This document shows positions 48,341 to 57,142 of a stretch of DNA of 64,000 bases, in pieces. This stretch comes from Marinobacter sp. es.048. Lineage in GTDB: Bacteria > Pseudomonadota > Gammaproteobacteria > Pseudomonadales > Oleiphilaceae. The stretch spans positions 1,178,001 to 1,242,000 of the forward strand of contig NZ_FYFA01000001.1 of NCBI RefSeq assembly GCF_900188435.1. Reading direction: 5' to 3'. A program made the translations under genes and the position numbers. The notes under the pieces were generated by a model. That model ran no database searches and was not told the origin of the DNA. It was given only the letters and a program-made list of their open reading frames with translations. Numbering within the stretch: position 1 is the first letter of the stretch; the number at the start of each line of letters is the position of its first letter.

Positions 48341-48383
48341 GGTTTTCGTCGCCCCGTCTCGGGGAAACAAGTTTCGGAAAACC
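48341..48383 (+). promoter_or_regulatory. Nested hairpin in the leuC-like leader
   Basis: GGTTTTC (48341-48347) pairs with GAAAACC (48377-48383), enclosing CCCCG-TCT-CGGGG (48352-48364). It lies about 25 nt before the start codon. Confidence 0.45.
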
Positions 48384-48408
48384 ATGGTCCTAAAATGAGA
48401 GCAGGGCG

Positions 48409-49806
48409 ATGGCAGGTAAAACACTCTTTGACAAGGTTTGGCAGGCCCACGAAATTTACCAGAATGACGAAGGCCAGAGTTTGTTATGGGTAGACCGGCA
48501 TCTGGCACATGAAGGGTCGTTTCACGCCTTTAACAAGATCGCTGAGCGTGGGCTGTCAGTTCGCCATCCCGAATGCACGATCGGCATCGCAGATCATTAC
48601 GTGCCCACCACCAGCCGCAGCCTCATTGCGGTGCAGCCGAAGATACGCCACGTCATCGAGCAGTTAGTCGAAAACACCCGTAAGCACGGCATTAAATTGA
48701 TTGGGCTTGATGATCCGCGCCAGGGGATTGTCCACGTCGTTGGCCCTGAGCAAGGCATTACTCAACCGGGTCTGTTGATGGTGTGTGGCGACAGCCACAC
48801 TTCCACCCACGGTGCTCTGGGTGCCCTGGCTTTCGGCATCGGTGCGTCGGAAGTGGCGCATGTGCTGGCGACACAGACCCTTTGGCAAACCAAGCCCAAG
48901 CGAATGCGGATTACCATAAACGGGCAGTTGGCGCCGGGCGTCACGGCAAAGGATATTGCGCTGGCCTGGATTTCCAGGCTGGGTGCGGACGGTGCCCGCG
49001 GCTACGCCATTGAGTATGCGGGCAGTGTTATCCGCGACTTGAGTGTGGAAGCGCGGCTGACCCTCTGTAACTTATCCATTGAGGGCGGGGGCCGGTGTGG
49101 GATGATCGCCCCTGACGAGAAAACCATCGAATACGTTACGGGGCGTCCATATAGTCCCCGTGGTGAAGCGCTCACGCGAGCTATCGCCTACTGGAAGACG
49201 CTTTACAGTGACGATGATGGGGAATTCGATCGGGAAGTGATCCTCGATGGCGAAGAGATTGCCCCAATTGTGACCTGGGGCGTGTCCCCGGAGGAGGCTC
49301 TGCCCATAGACGCTTCTGTGCCGGACCCCTCCTCCGCCAGTTCAGCGTCAAAGTCTCGTCAGATTCAGGACAGCCTCGATTACATGGGGCTTGTACCCGG
49401 ACAGAAACTGACCGACGTCACCATTGACCGTATCTTTATCGGGTCTTGCACGAATGCCCGTATCGAAGACCTTCGTGCCGCCGCAGATTTGCTCAAAGGC
49501 AAGACCTGCAAGGTTCCTGGCATCGTTTCTCCTGGCTCTACCGCGGTTAAGGCCGAGGCAGAGGCTGAAGGGTTGGGCCAGGTATTTATGGATGCAGGTC
49601 TTGAATGGCGCGAGTCTGGCTGTTCTATGTGCGTCGCAATGAATGGTGATCTGGTTGCCAGTGGAGAGCGTTGCGCGTCGACGACAAATCGTAATTTCAA
49701 GGGAAGGCAGGGCCCCGGCGCTCGCACTCACCTGATGTCACCGGCCATGGCTGCTGCAGCGGCACTGACTGGCCATCTTACCGATATTCGTGATCTTCTG
49801 GGGTAA
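48409..49806 (+). CDS. LeuC-like aconitase-family hydratase, large subunit
   Basis: A 465-residue aconitase-superfamily large subunit. The three cluster ligands are visible: Cys347 in IGSCTNARIED and Cys405/Cys408 in SGCSMC, placed as in E. coli LeuC. Active-site motifs include VDRHLAHEGS, GIADHYVPT and CGDSHTSTHGALG. No leuA or leuB is nearby; the partner is a divergent LeuD, and the operon continues with a TRAP importer. Catabolic LeuCD relatives hydrate maleate, citraconate or dimethylmaleate, so a hydratase of a substituted maleate is more likely than isopropylmalate isomerase. Confidence 0.8.
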   Translation: MAGKTLFDKVWQAHEIYQNDEGQSLLWVDRHLAHEGSFHAFNKIAERGLSVRHPECTIGIADHYVPTTSRSLIAVQPKIRHVIEQLVENTRKHGIKLIGLDDPRQGIVHVVGPEQGITQPGLLMVCGDSHTSTHGALGALAFGIGASEVAHVLATQTLWQTKPKRMRITINGQLAPGVTAKDIALAWISRLGADGARGYAIEYAGSVIRDLSVEARLTLCNLSIEGGGRCGMIAPDEKTIEYVTGRPYSPRGEALTRAIAYWKTLYSDDDGEFDREVILDGEEIAPIVTWGVSPEEALPIDASVPDPSSASSASKSRQIQDSLDYMGLVPGQKLTDVTIDRIFIGSCTNARIEDLRAAADLLKGKTCKVPGIVSPGSTAVKAEAEAEGLGQVFMDAGLEWRESGCSMCVAMNGDLVASGERCASTTNRNFKGRQGPGARTHLMSPAMAAAAALTGHLTDIRDLLG

Positions 49807-50412
49807 ATGGATATGAAACCGTTCACGCGATTGTCTTCACTGGCCTGTCCGCTACCGCTTGAGAATGTTGACACAGACCAGATTATCCCGGCCCGGTTCA
49901 TGAAAGAGTCCCGAGCCAATGGTTATGGCGGGTTCCTTCTGTATGACATGCGCTTTGACAGCAACGGTACGGAGAAGAAATTCATTTTGAATAATCCCGA
50001 TGCGGCGGCTTCCGAGATACTGGTGGCTCGTCGTAACTTTGGCGCCGGGTCTTCCCGAGAGGCCGCAGTCTATGCGTTGATGGATTTCGGATTCCGCTGC
50101 GTTATAGCGCCAAGCTTTGGGGATATTTTCGCTTCGAACTCCGTGAACAATGGCTTGCTGCCGGCTTTAGTGTCGGAGCAGGACTGTGAACGATTGCTCG
50201 AGATCATGGATGCGGAGCCCAAGCAGATGGAGGTGGATCTATCGGCTCAGACGATCACTGTTGCAAGTGCTATTGTTTACTTTGAGATCAATCCAACCTG
50301 GAAGCTAAAGCTTTTGAATGGTTGGGACGATATTGATCTGACACTCGCAGAGAAATCAAAAATCGAAAAATTCCGAGAGAACTATCGGAAACATTACCCT
50401 TGGCTAGGGTAA
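49807..50412 (+). CDS. LeuD-like aconitase-family hydratase, small subunit
   Basis: A 201-residue swivel-domain subunit that begins immediately after the large-subunit stop. It shows DTDQIIPARFMK, NFGAGSSREAAVYAL and PSFGDIFASNSVNNGLLP. Biosynthetic LeuD usually reads NFGCGSSREHAPWAL and SFADIFYNN, so the substrate-recognition loops differ while the Ser/Arg catalytic core is kept. It supports a catabolic hydratase with a substrate other than isopropylmalate. Confidence 0.8.
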   Translation: MDMKPFTRLSSLACPLPLENVDTDQIIPARFMKESRANGYGGFLLYDMRFDSNGTEKKFILNNPDAAASEILVARRNFGAGSSREAAVYALMDFGFRCVIAPSFGDIFASNSVNNGLLPALVSEQDCERLLEIMDAEPKQMEVDLSAQTITVASAIVYFEINPTWKLKLLNGWDDIDLTLAEKSKIEKFRENYRKHYPWLG

Positions 50413-50471
50413 TACGAGCGCTGGAAAGCCAAAAGAAATTAACTTTAACAAGAAGCACAAAAGAGGTTGTC

Positions 50472-51485
50472 ATGAAAAAGCAAATTCGTTTTATTGCCGC
50501 TGGTGCGTCACTGCTATGTGCAATGGGTGCGATGGCAGAAGAGCAAGAGCTCAAAGCGGTTCACGCCTTCCCGTCTTCCCTGATTTATTCGCAGAGCTTC
50601 CTTGACTTTGTTGATAAGGTTAACGAGCAGGGCGAAGGTGTCATTCAGATCCGGGTACTCGGTGGGCCAGAAGTAATCGGCCTGCCCCAACAGCCGGACT
50701 CCGTTCGCAACGGCGTCGTCGACATGGCATACACTGCTGCCAGCTTCTACTCTGGCAAGATCCCTGAGCGGGACGCTTTGATCTCTTCAAATACCAATGC
50801 GGTCTATGCCCGTGAGTCCGGCGGGATTGATCTTTTCAATGAGATCCATCAGCAAAAGATGGGCGTTTACTACCTGGGCTGGTTCGACAGCGGGGTAAAT
50901 TATAACCTGTATACCATCAATGAGCCGAAGCTGAATGATGAAGGCGATCTGGATATGTCTGGGGTGCGTCTTCGCAGTAATCCAGTATATGACGCTTTCT
51001 TCACCGACTATTTGAAAGTTCAGCCAATCAGCTTGCCGACGACCGATGTCTACTCCGCGCTGGAGCGTAACGTTGTAGATGCCACAGGCTGGACCCAAAT
51101 CGGCATGAGCGACCTGAATTGGGACAAGTTCCTGAACTACCGTATTGATCCTGCCTTCTACTCGACTGATATGGGGGTGATTGTCAATCTGGATAGCTGG
51201 AACGAGCTCAGTGATGAAGCGCAAGAAATCCTGCAGCGAGTCGCTATCGAGCATGAGCGATACAGCGCCGAAAGCTTTGCGGAAGTGGCGGCCGAGCAGC
51301 AGGCCGCTCTTGAGGAAAACGGCATGAGTCCGTTCGAGCTGGAGGGAGAGGCTGCAACCCGTTATCTTGATGCCGCCAAGGAAGCTTCACTGAACCGTAT
51401 GCGTGCGCGTATGGAGCAGCACCCGGATGGCTTGACTAACTACGACGAACTGGTTGAGAAGTTCAATAAGCCTGATACCAAGTAG
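50472..51485 (+). CDS. TRAP transporter substrate-binding protein (DctP type)
   Basis: Periplasmic solute receptor of a TRAP transporter, 337 residues. It has a signal peptide (MKKQIRFIAAGASLLCAMGAM, ending near AMAEE), the DctP-type core GVRLRSNPVYDAFF with the conserved Arg that binds ligand carboxylates, PTTDVYSALERNVVDATGW, and a Glu-rich C-terminal helix. ATG 50472 has AGAGG upstream; the frame extends 24 codons further without support. It lies 59 bp after the LeuD-like gene. The Arg suggests an organic-acid ligand. Confidence 0.88.
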   Translation: MKKQIRFIAAGASLLCAMGAMAEEQELKAVHAFPSSLIYSQSFLDFVDKVNEQGEGVIQIRVLGGPEVIGLPQQPDSVRNGVVDMAYTAASFYSGKIPERDALISSNTNAVYARESGGIDLFNEIHQQKMGVYYLGWFDSGVNYNLYTINEPKLNDEGDLDMSGVRLRSNPVYDAFFTDYLKVQPISLPTTDVYSALERNVVDATGWTQIGMSDLNWDKFLNYRIDPAFYSTDMGVIVNLDSWNELSDEAQEILQRVAIEHERYSAESFAEVAAEQQAALEENGMSPFELEGEAATRYLDAAKEASLNRMRARMEQHPDGLTNYDELVEKFNKPDTK

Positions 51486-51541
51486 CAAACCCGGGCCCGG
51501 CGTCCGTCGGGCCTTCCCCTTTCTTGACAACGGGTAGTCTT

Positions 51542-52045
51542 ATGTCTCCCTTCGTTCGCCTCTATGACAAGCTGGTTGATGCGCTGGCGCTCGTCTCCGG
51601 CCTGATGCTGCTATGGCTGATGATCGCGGTAGTAGCCTCCGTACTCATCCGCAACATAGGGGGGCAGCCGCCGGCCTGGCTTTTCACATCAACTGAATAC
51701 TCCATGTTCTACCTGACGCTGCTGGGCGCGCCCTGGCTGGTTCGGGAAAGGGGGCATGTTTTTGTTGAGGTCGCCATCGCGCGACTTCCGTCTGGTGCGA
51801 TCGATGTGCTTTCGCGAATCGTCATGTTTCTGTGTGCGGGTATCAGCTTTGTGCTGGCATGGACGGGCCTGGAATTGGTGATATCCAATGTTCAGGGCGG
51901 TGACTATGACGTCCGGATTTACTTCATCCCGATGTGGATCTTTACGGTCACTTATCCGATCAGCTTTGCCCTGATGGGAATTGAGTTTACCCGTTTTATT
52001 TTCGCAAAGAATACGTTCCATCGCTCCATATACGGGGAAGTCTGA
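51542..52045 (+). CDS. TRAP transporter small membrane subunit (DctQ type)
   Basis: A 167-residue four-helix membrane protein of the DctQ family (LVDALALVSGLMLLWLMIAVV, split as LVDALALVSG and LMLLWLMIAVV; WLVRERGHVFVEVAI is the conserved central loop). ATG 51542 is used; a TTG six codons upstream is possible. Between dctP and dctM, with 1 bp to the latter. Confidence 0.85.
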   Translation: MSPFVRLYDKLVDALALVSGLMLLWLMIAVVASVLIRNIGGQPPAWLFTSTEYSMFYLTLLGAPWLVRERGHVFVEVAIARLPSGAIDVLSRIVMFLCAGISFVLAWTGLELVISNVQGGDYDVRIYFIPMWIFTVTYPISFALMGIEFTRFIFAKNTFHRSIYGEV

Positions 52046-52046
52046 T

Positions 52047-53363
52047 ATGGCTTGGCACGAAGCTTTACTCTTTCTGCTGTCGGTTGTCTTGATTTTGATG
52101 TTGATTGGCGCGCCGGTCGCCTTTGCATTTATTGGTGCTAACCTCGTCGGCGCCTGGTATTTCATGGGTGGCAGCGCCGGCCTGACCCAGGTGCTCAACA
52201 ATGGATTCGGTGCGTTGTCCAACTTTGGCCTCGTGCCGATACCGCTGTTTTTGTTGATGGGGGAGCTGTTTTTCCGGACCGGCCTGGGAATGAGAATGTT
52301 CAACGCCATCGATCAGTTGATGGGCAGGGTTCCAGGACGTTTGTCTTACGTGACGGTGGTCGGAGGTACCGCGTTCTCCACGTTGAGCGGGTCTTCTATG
52401 GGATCCACGGCGTTGCTGGGCTCTCTTCTGGTTCCGGAAATGGAGCGTCGCGGCTACAAAAGATACATGTCCATCGGCCCGATCCTGGGTACGGGCGGTC
52501 TTGCTATTATCATTCCGCCTTCGGCCATTGCGGTGCTTCTGGCTACATTGGCCAAGATTGATATCGGGGATGTATTGATTGGCGGCATCATACCGGGTCT
52601 GCTGTTGGCCGCACTTTACATGCTTACCATCTGGCTCAAGACCAAACTCAATCCGCAGGCTGCGCCAGCCTATGACGTCGAGACCGTCCCGCTGGCTCAA
52701 AAGCTCAAGATTTTCGGCCGCGATATCCTGCCCATGCTCAGTATCATTGTGATGATCGTAGTGATGATGCTCAGTGGCTTCGCAACACCGTCTGAGTCAG
52801 CTGCCTTTGGCGCTCTGGGTGTCATTGTTCTGGCCGCACTGTTCAAAGGCCTGTCGCTGAAATCTTTCAAGCTATCTGTAATTGGCGCACTGAAAGTGAC
52901 GTTGATGGCATATCTTATTGTATTCGGTTCCGCCACATTCAGTCAGCTGCTGGCATTTTCGGGTGCCTCCAGCGGTCTGATCCAGTGGGCTGTAAGCTTT
53001 GATCTCTCGCCGCTGCTCATGCTGCTTGCAATGTTCCTGGTGCTCCTTGCCCTCGGCACCTTCATGGAAGCTATCTCCATCATGATGATCACGGTGCCGT
53101 TCTTCTTCCCACTGGCGGAATCGTTGGGTTTCGATCTGGTGTGGTTCGCCATCATCACACTGGTGGCACTGGAGGTAGGCTTTTCCACTCCACCTTTGGG
53201 TCTGAATCTGTTTGTGATGAAGGGCGTTGCGCCCCCGGGCACCACCATGCGGGAAATCTATATGGCGTCGATTCCCTACATCGCCTGCTCGCTGTTGCTG
53301 GTTGCGCTGATGATAATATTCCCGGATATCGTCACCTGGTTGCCAGGTCTTTCGGCTGACTGA
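52047..53363 (+). CDS. TRAP transporter large permease (DctM type)
   Basis: A 438-residue secondary transporter subunit with about 12 hydrophobic segments. Family motifs include PLFLLMGELFFRTGLG, the GTAFSTLSGSSMGSTALLGS substrate/Na+ site region, GTGGLAIIIPPSAIAVL and VGFSTPPLGLNLFV. With DctP and DctQ it forms a sodium-driven importer. Last gene of the rightward operon; converges with the FCD-type regulator. Confidence 0.92.
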   Translation: MAWHEALLFLLSVVLILMLIGAPVAFAFIGANLVGAWYFMGGSAGLTQVLNNGFGALSNFGLVPIPLFLLMGELFFRTGLGMRMFNAIDQLMGRVPGRLSYVTVVGGTAFSTLSGSSMGSTALLGSLLVPEMERRGYKRYMSIGPILGTGGLAIIIPPSAIAVLLATLAKIDIGDVLIGGIIPGLLLAALYMLTIWLKTKLNPQAAPAYDVETVPLAQKLKIFGRDILPMLSIIVMIVVMMLSGFATPSESAAFGALGVIVLAALFKGLSLKSFKLSVIGALKVTLMAYLIVFGSATFSQLLAFSGASSGLIQWAVSFDLSPLLMLLAMFLVLLALGTFMEAISIMMITVPFFFPLAESLGFDLVWFAIITLVALEVGFSTPPLGLNLFVMKGVAPPGTTMREIYMASIPYIACSLLLVALMIIFPDIVTWLPGLSAD

Positions 53364-53411
53364 GGAGCCAGGTATTGCTCTGTGGGAATGGTCTACGCCG
53401 ATCTGCGGGGC

Positions 53412-54188
53412 CTATCCCGGAATCCCCCGACTCATGCCCAGGAAGTGCTGGTTGAGCTGGCCCTCAAGCTCGCGATTGAAGTGCTCCGCTGATTCCATGT
53501 GCTCGTGCATCAGCTGGCGGGCTCTGTCTGCATCGCGGGCATGGAGAGCCGCCAGTAATTTCTGGTGATATTTGAGATTGGCGCATGAGAACTCACGTTG
53601 CTCCGGTAGAGCGGATTTCTTGAAAATTACCATATCGCGAATCATGTCGTTTACGAAACGGCCGATGAACGCCAGCATCGCATTGCCACAGCGCTGCGCC
53701 AGCAGCACATGGAATTCGAGCTCGGCGATACGCTGATCCATCCGCTCGTCAAAAGTTTCGGGTGTCACTTCGCAGCGTTTGACCAGGGCGTCGAGCTCCG
53801 CCAGGTCCTCGGTAGTCAAGCGGGGCGTGGCCAGGGCAGCGATCTCCGGTTCAACCAGCGTCCTCAAAGCATAAATTTCCGGACCGGAAGGTTGCTCAAA
53901 ATGAAGAAAGTTTCTCAGCAACGCACTGGCTTTCTCATAGGGCACTCGCTCGAGAATCGCGCCTCCGTTCGGGCCGGTGCGGATTGACACAAGGCCCTGA
54001 ACTTCCAGCGATTTCAGCGCCTCCCGAACCGTGCCCTTGGAGCATTGAAACTGCTCCATCAGCTCCCGCTCATTGGGAAGCCGTTCGCCCGGTTGCATCC
54101 TGTTGAGCGCAACCCAGCGCTTCACTGACTCGACAATCTGATCTGATCGTTTTACTCGCTTGGGTATCTGTAGGTTCTTGTCGTTCAT
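53412..54188 (-). CDS. GntR-family regulator with FCD domain (FadR subfamily)
   Basis: A 258-residue regulator: N-terminal winged helix (about 12-80, MQPGERLPNERELMEQFQCS, KGTVREALKSLEVQGLV) and C-terminal all-helical FCD domain (about 100-240) with the metal/ligand His-containing EFHVLLAQRCGN and HALHARDADRARQLMHEH-like segment. It is divergent from the acyl-CoA dehydrogenase gene; an AT-rich palindrome at 54262-54279 lies in the shared upstream region. Probable regulator of the gcdH/CoA-transferase unit. Confidence 0.88.
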   Translation of the reverse strand: MNDKNLQIPKRVKRSDQIVESVKRWVALNRMQPGERLPNERELMEQFQCSKGTVREALKSLEVQGLVSIRTGPNGGAILERVPYEKASALLRNFLHFEQPSGPEIYALRTLVEPEIAALATPRLTTEDLAELDALVKRCEVTPETFDERMDQRIAELEFHVLLAQRCGNAMLAFIGRFVNDMIRDMVIFKKSALPEQREFSCANLKYHQKLLAALHARDADRARQLMHEHMESAEHFNRELEGQLNQHFLGMSRGIPG

Positions 54189-54261
54189 CAGGTTTCACGT
54201 CTCCGATCAAAGGGGCATTCTGCCACACGGCATATTTTTTTACGACTTGGTTGAATTAATC

Positions 54262-54279
54262 TATTTATTAGTATAAATA
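54262..54279. promoter_or_regulatory. Palindromic operator candidate between fadR-like and gcdH-like genes
   Basis: TATTTAT-TAGT-ATAAATA is a perfect inverted repeat next to a TATAAT at 54278-54283. Likely bound by the divergent FCD-type GntR. Confidence 0.45.
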
Positions 54280-54352
54280 TAATAGTCACATTATGGCCAA
54301 TCGCGAACTGTGGTTGGTAATTGAAACGACACCCACACGTTGGAGGTTAGAT

Positions 54353-55540
54353 ATGTCCCATTCATCCGGCTTTAACTGGGAAGATCCGCTGCTGTTGACC
54401 CAGCAACTGAGTACCGAAGAGCGTCAGATCAGTGAGGCCGCCCGTGCCTATTGCCAGCAGGAGCTGCAACCTCGCGTGCTTACGGCGTATCGTGAAGAAC
54501 GCTTTGATCGAGAAATACTCAATGAGATGGGTGAAATGGGGTTGCTGGGGGCTACCGTGGCTGAAGAATACGGCGGAGCGGGTCTTAGTCACGTGGCCTA
54601 TGGTCTGATTGCGCGGGAAGTTGAGCGGGTAGATTCGGGCTACCGTTCAGCCATGAGCGTGCAGTCCTCTCTGGTGATGTATCCGATCGAAGCCTATGGC
54701 TCGGAAGAGCAGAAGAAAAAATTCCTGCCGAAGCTGGCCAGTGGCGAAATGGTAGGCTGTTTCGGTCTGACCGAGCCGGACTATGGTTCTGATCCCGGCT
54801 CAATGAATACCCGTGCCAAAAAAGTGGACGGTGGGTATCGTCTCACCGGACAGAAGATGTGGATCACCAATAGCCCGATCGCTGATATTGCAGTGGTCTG
54901 GGCCAAGTCGGAAGCGCATGAGGGGAAAATTCGCGGCTTTATCGTTGAGCGGGACACAGACGGTTTCTCTACTCCAAAAATCGAAGGTAAGTTGAGCCTG
55001 CGGGCGTCCATCACCGGTGAGATCGTGCTTGATGAAGCATTTGTGCCTGAGGAAAACTTGCTACCGAACGTTAGCGGCCTGAAGGGTCCGTTTGGTTGTT
55101 TGAACAAGGCCCGCTTCGGCATTGCATGGGGCTCTATGGGAGCGGCGGAATTCTGCTGGCATGCGGCACGTCAGTATACACTTGACCGGAAACAGTTTGG
55201 TCGCCCACTGGCAGCCAACCAGTTAATCCAGTTGAAGCTTGCCAACATGCAGACAGATATCGCTCTGGGTCTGCAGGCTGCCCTGCAGGTGGGGCGCCTG
55301 ATGGATAGCGGCAACTGGGCGCCCGAGATGGTCTCCCTGATCAAGCGTAACAACTGCGGCAAAGCCCTTGATGTCGCCCGAATGGCTCGCGACATGCACG
55401 GTGGTAACGGCATCGCCGATGAGTACGGGGTTATGCGGCACATGGTCAACCTGGAGACAGTGAATACCTATGAAGGTACTCATGACGTGCATGCTCTTAT
55501 TCTGGGCCGAGCTCAGACCGGCATCCAGGCATTTTTCTGA
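54353..55540 (+). CDS. gcdH: Glutaryl-CoA dehydrogenase-like acyl-CoA dehydrogenase
   Basis: A 395-residue flavoprotein closest in motif pattern to glutaryl-CoA dehydrogenase, which oxidises and decarboxylates glutaryl-CoA to crotonyl-CoA. It has [18 protein letters not shown] at the start (a GcdH hallmark), [31 protein letters not shown], and the catalytic Glu374 in [19 protein letters not shown] 54353 has GGAGG 6 nt upstream. A CaiB-type CoA transferase follows, as in glutarate pathways of Pseudomonas, where the pair makes and uses glutaryl-CoA. Confidence 0.85.
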   Translation: MSHSSGFNWEDPLLLTQQLSTEERQISEAARAYCQQELQPRVLTAYREERFDREILNEMGEMGLLGATVAEEYGGAGLSHVAYGLIAREVERVDSGYRSAMSVQSSLVMYPIEAYGSEEQKKKFLPKLASGEMVGCFGLTEPDYGSDPGSMNTRAKKVDGGYRLTGQKMWITNSPIADIAVVWAKSEAHEGKIRGFIVERDTDGFSTPKIEGKLSLRASITGEIVLDEAFVPEENLLPNVSGLKGPFGCLNKARFGIAWGSMGAAEFCWHAARQYTLDRKQFGRPLAANQLIQLKLANMQTDIALGLQAALQVGRLMDSGNWAPEMVSLIKRNNCGKALDVARMARDMHGGNGIADEYGVMRHMVNLETVNTYEGTHDVHALILGRAQTGIQAFF

Positions 55541-55558
55541 ACATAGGCCAAGTGACAT

Positions 55559-55578
55559 AGCGGGGCTTGTGCCCCGCT
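55559..55578 (+). other. Intra-operon hairpin
   Basis: AGCGGGGC-TTGT-GCCCCGCT is a perfect 8-bp stem between gcdH and the CoA transferase. It has no T-run, so it is probably an mRNA-stabilising or processing element. Confidence 0.5.
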
Positions 55579-55591
55579 CGGGAGAATCGTG

Positions 55592-56803
55592 ATGGAAAAA
55601 CCCTTAGAGGGAATACGCATTATTGATCTCTCTCGTATCTTGGCCGGCCCATGGTGCAGCCAGCATCTGGCCGATCTTGGTGCGGAAGTGATCAAAGTCG
55701 AGCATCCGGAAAGGGGAGATGACACCCGAGGATGGGGGCCTCCGTACCTTAACGGGACCCACGAGGCCGCTTATTACCTATCGGCCAATCGGGGCAAGCG
55801 CTCTATCGCGGTCGACATAGCTCAACCTGAGGGGCAGGCTCTGATCCGGGAGCTCGTTGCCACCAGTGACGTGGTATTGGAAAATTTCAAAGTTGGTGGC
55901 CTGAAACGTTACGGTCTGGATTACGAGAGTCTTAAGCAGATCAAGCCGGACCTCGTATATTGCTCGATCACCGGGTTTGGTCAGAATGGTCCTTACTCGA
56001 AGCGAGCAGGCTACGATTTCCTCCTCCAGGGTATGGGGGGGCTGATGGACATAACCGGAAATCCGGACGACGAGCCCGGTGGCGGCCCGATGAAGGTCGG
56101 CGTGGCGGTGGTCGATTTGTTCACCGGAATGTACGCTGCAACCTCTATTCTTTCAGCCCTTATGGGTCGGAACCGGACCGGGGAGGGGACTTGGATTGAT
56201 CTCGCCCTGATGGATGTGCAGGTCAGTATGCTGGCGAATCAGGCACTCAATTTTCTCACCTCCGGTAAGTCCCCGCAGAGGCTGGGCAACTCCCATCCCA
56301 ATATCGTGCCTTATCAGGCTTTCGCGACAGCGGATGGTCATATCATCCTGGCGGTGGGTAACGATAGCCAGTTCCAGCGGTTCTGTAAAGTTGCCGGGGT
56401 TCCGGTGCTGGCCTCGGATGAACGCTTTGCGACCAACCGTAGCAGAGTACTGAATCGTGCTGTTTTAATTCCGCAAATCGAGCGCTTGATTCGTGGTCAC
56501 CCCTCTCAGTTCTGGTTAAACGCCCTGGAACGGCAGGGCGTGCCCTGCGGCCCGATTAACAGCGTTGAGCAGGTATTTGCGGACCCTCAGGTACAGCATC
56601 GGGGAATGCAAATGAAAATGACACACGTGGAGGCTGGCGAGATGAGCCTGGTGAGCAATCCGGTTCGTTTCAATGACGCATCTCTGAATGCAGACCAGCC
56701 CCCGCCCAAGCTTGGCGAACACACCCGGAGTGTGCTCTCGCAACTGTTCCCTGATCGGGAAGACTACCTGGATAACCTTCGCGATAAAGGTGTTATTCGG
56801 TAA
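55592..56803 (+). CDS. CaiB/BaiF-family CoA transferase (glutarate CoA-transferase candidate)
   Basis: A 403-residue family III CoA transferase: LEGIRIIDLSRILAGPWCSQ at the N-terminus, VKVEHPERGDDTRGWGPP, ENFKVGGLKRYGLDY, and the catalytic Asp175 in VAVVDLFTGMYAA. Linked to the gcdH-like gene by 51 bp, it probably forms glutaryl-CoA using succinyl-CoA or acetyl-CoA as donor. ATG 55592 is used with GGGAGA upstream; a GTG one codon earlier is open. Substrate assignment is by context only. Confidence 0.82.
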   Translation: MEKPLEGIRIIDLSRILAGPWCSQHLADLGAEVIKVEHPERGDDTRGWGPPYLNGTHEAAYYLSANRGKRSIAVDIAQPEGQALIRELVATSDVVLENFKVGGLKRYGLDYESLKQIKPDLVYCSITGFGQNGPYSKRAGYDFLLQGMGGLMDITGNPDDEPGGGPMKVGVAVVDLFTGMYAATSILSALMGRNRTGEGTWIDLALMDVQVSMLANQALNFLTSGKSPQRLGNSHPNIVPYQAFATADGHIILAVGNDSQFQRFCKVAGVPVLASDERFATNRSRVLNRAVLIPQIERLIRGHPSQFWLNALERQGVPCGPINSVEQVFADPQVQHRGMQMKMTHVEAGEMSLVSNPVRFNDASLNADQPPPKLGEHTRSVLSQLFPDREDYLDNLRDKGVIR

Positions 56804-56818
56804 GTCAGGTTACCTTTG

Positions 56819-56844
56819 GTACTGCGATCACCTGGTCGCAGTAC
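56819..56844. other. Inverted repeat after the CoA transferase
   Basis: GTACTGCGA (56819-56827) and TCGCAGTAC (56836-56844) form a 9-bp stem with an 8-nt loop 15 bp after the stop. It could be a weak terminator. The rest of the 339-bp gap to the porin gene shows no gene. Confidence 0.45.
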
Positions 56845-57087
56845 TTCAAGCATTTTCTTCCCCGCATAAACAGCAAATTAACTGATCGGGATTTTCTCCC
56901 TTTCTATACAGTTCGAATTCGATCACGGCTCCTGAGGGAGGGTGTGATAGGCGCCCTTGTGGACACAGACTGACTATTCCCTGGATCCGTTGACAGTTTG
57001 GATGACGTCAGCAGTTTCGTGCAAGTCTTGTTTGGCCGAACCCGTAATGGCTGCTGCCAAAGTGAATCAGGCAGTGGCCCAGAAACG

Positions 57088-57117
57088 AAAAAGCCCCGGC
57101 AGATGCCGGGGCTTTTT
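57088..57117. terminator. Bidirectional terminator between CoA transferase and porin
   Basis: AAAAAGCCCCGGC (57088-57100) pairs with GCCGGGGCTTTTT (57105-57117) around AGAT: a symmetric terminator between convergent genes. Confidence 0.9.
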
Positions 57118-57142
57118 CGAGTTAACTTCTAAAAAGGAAGGA

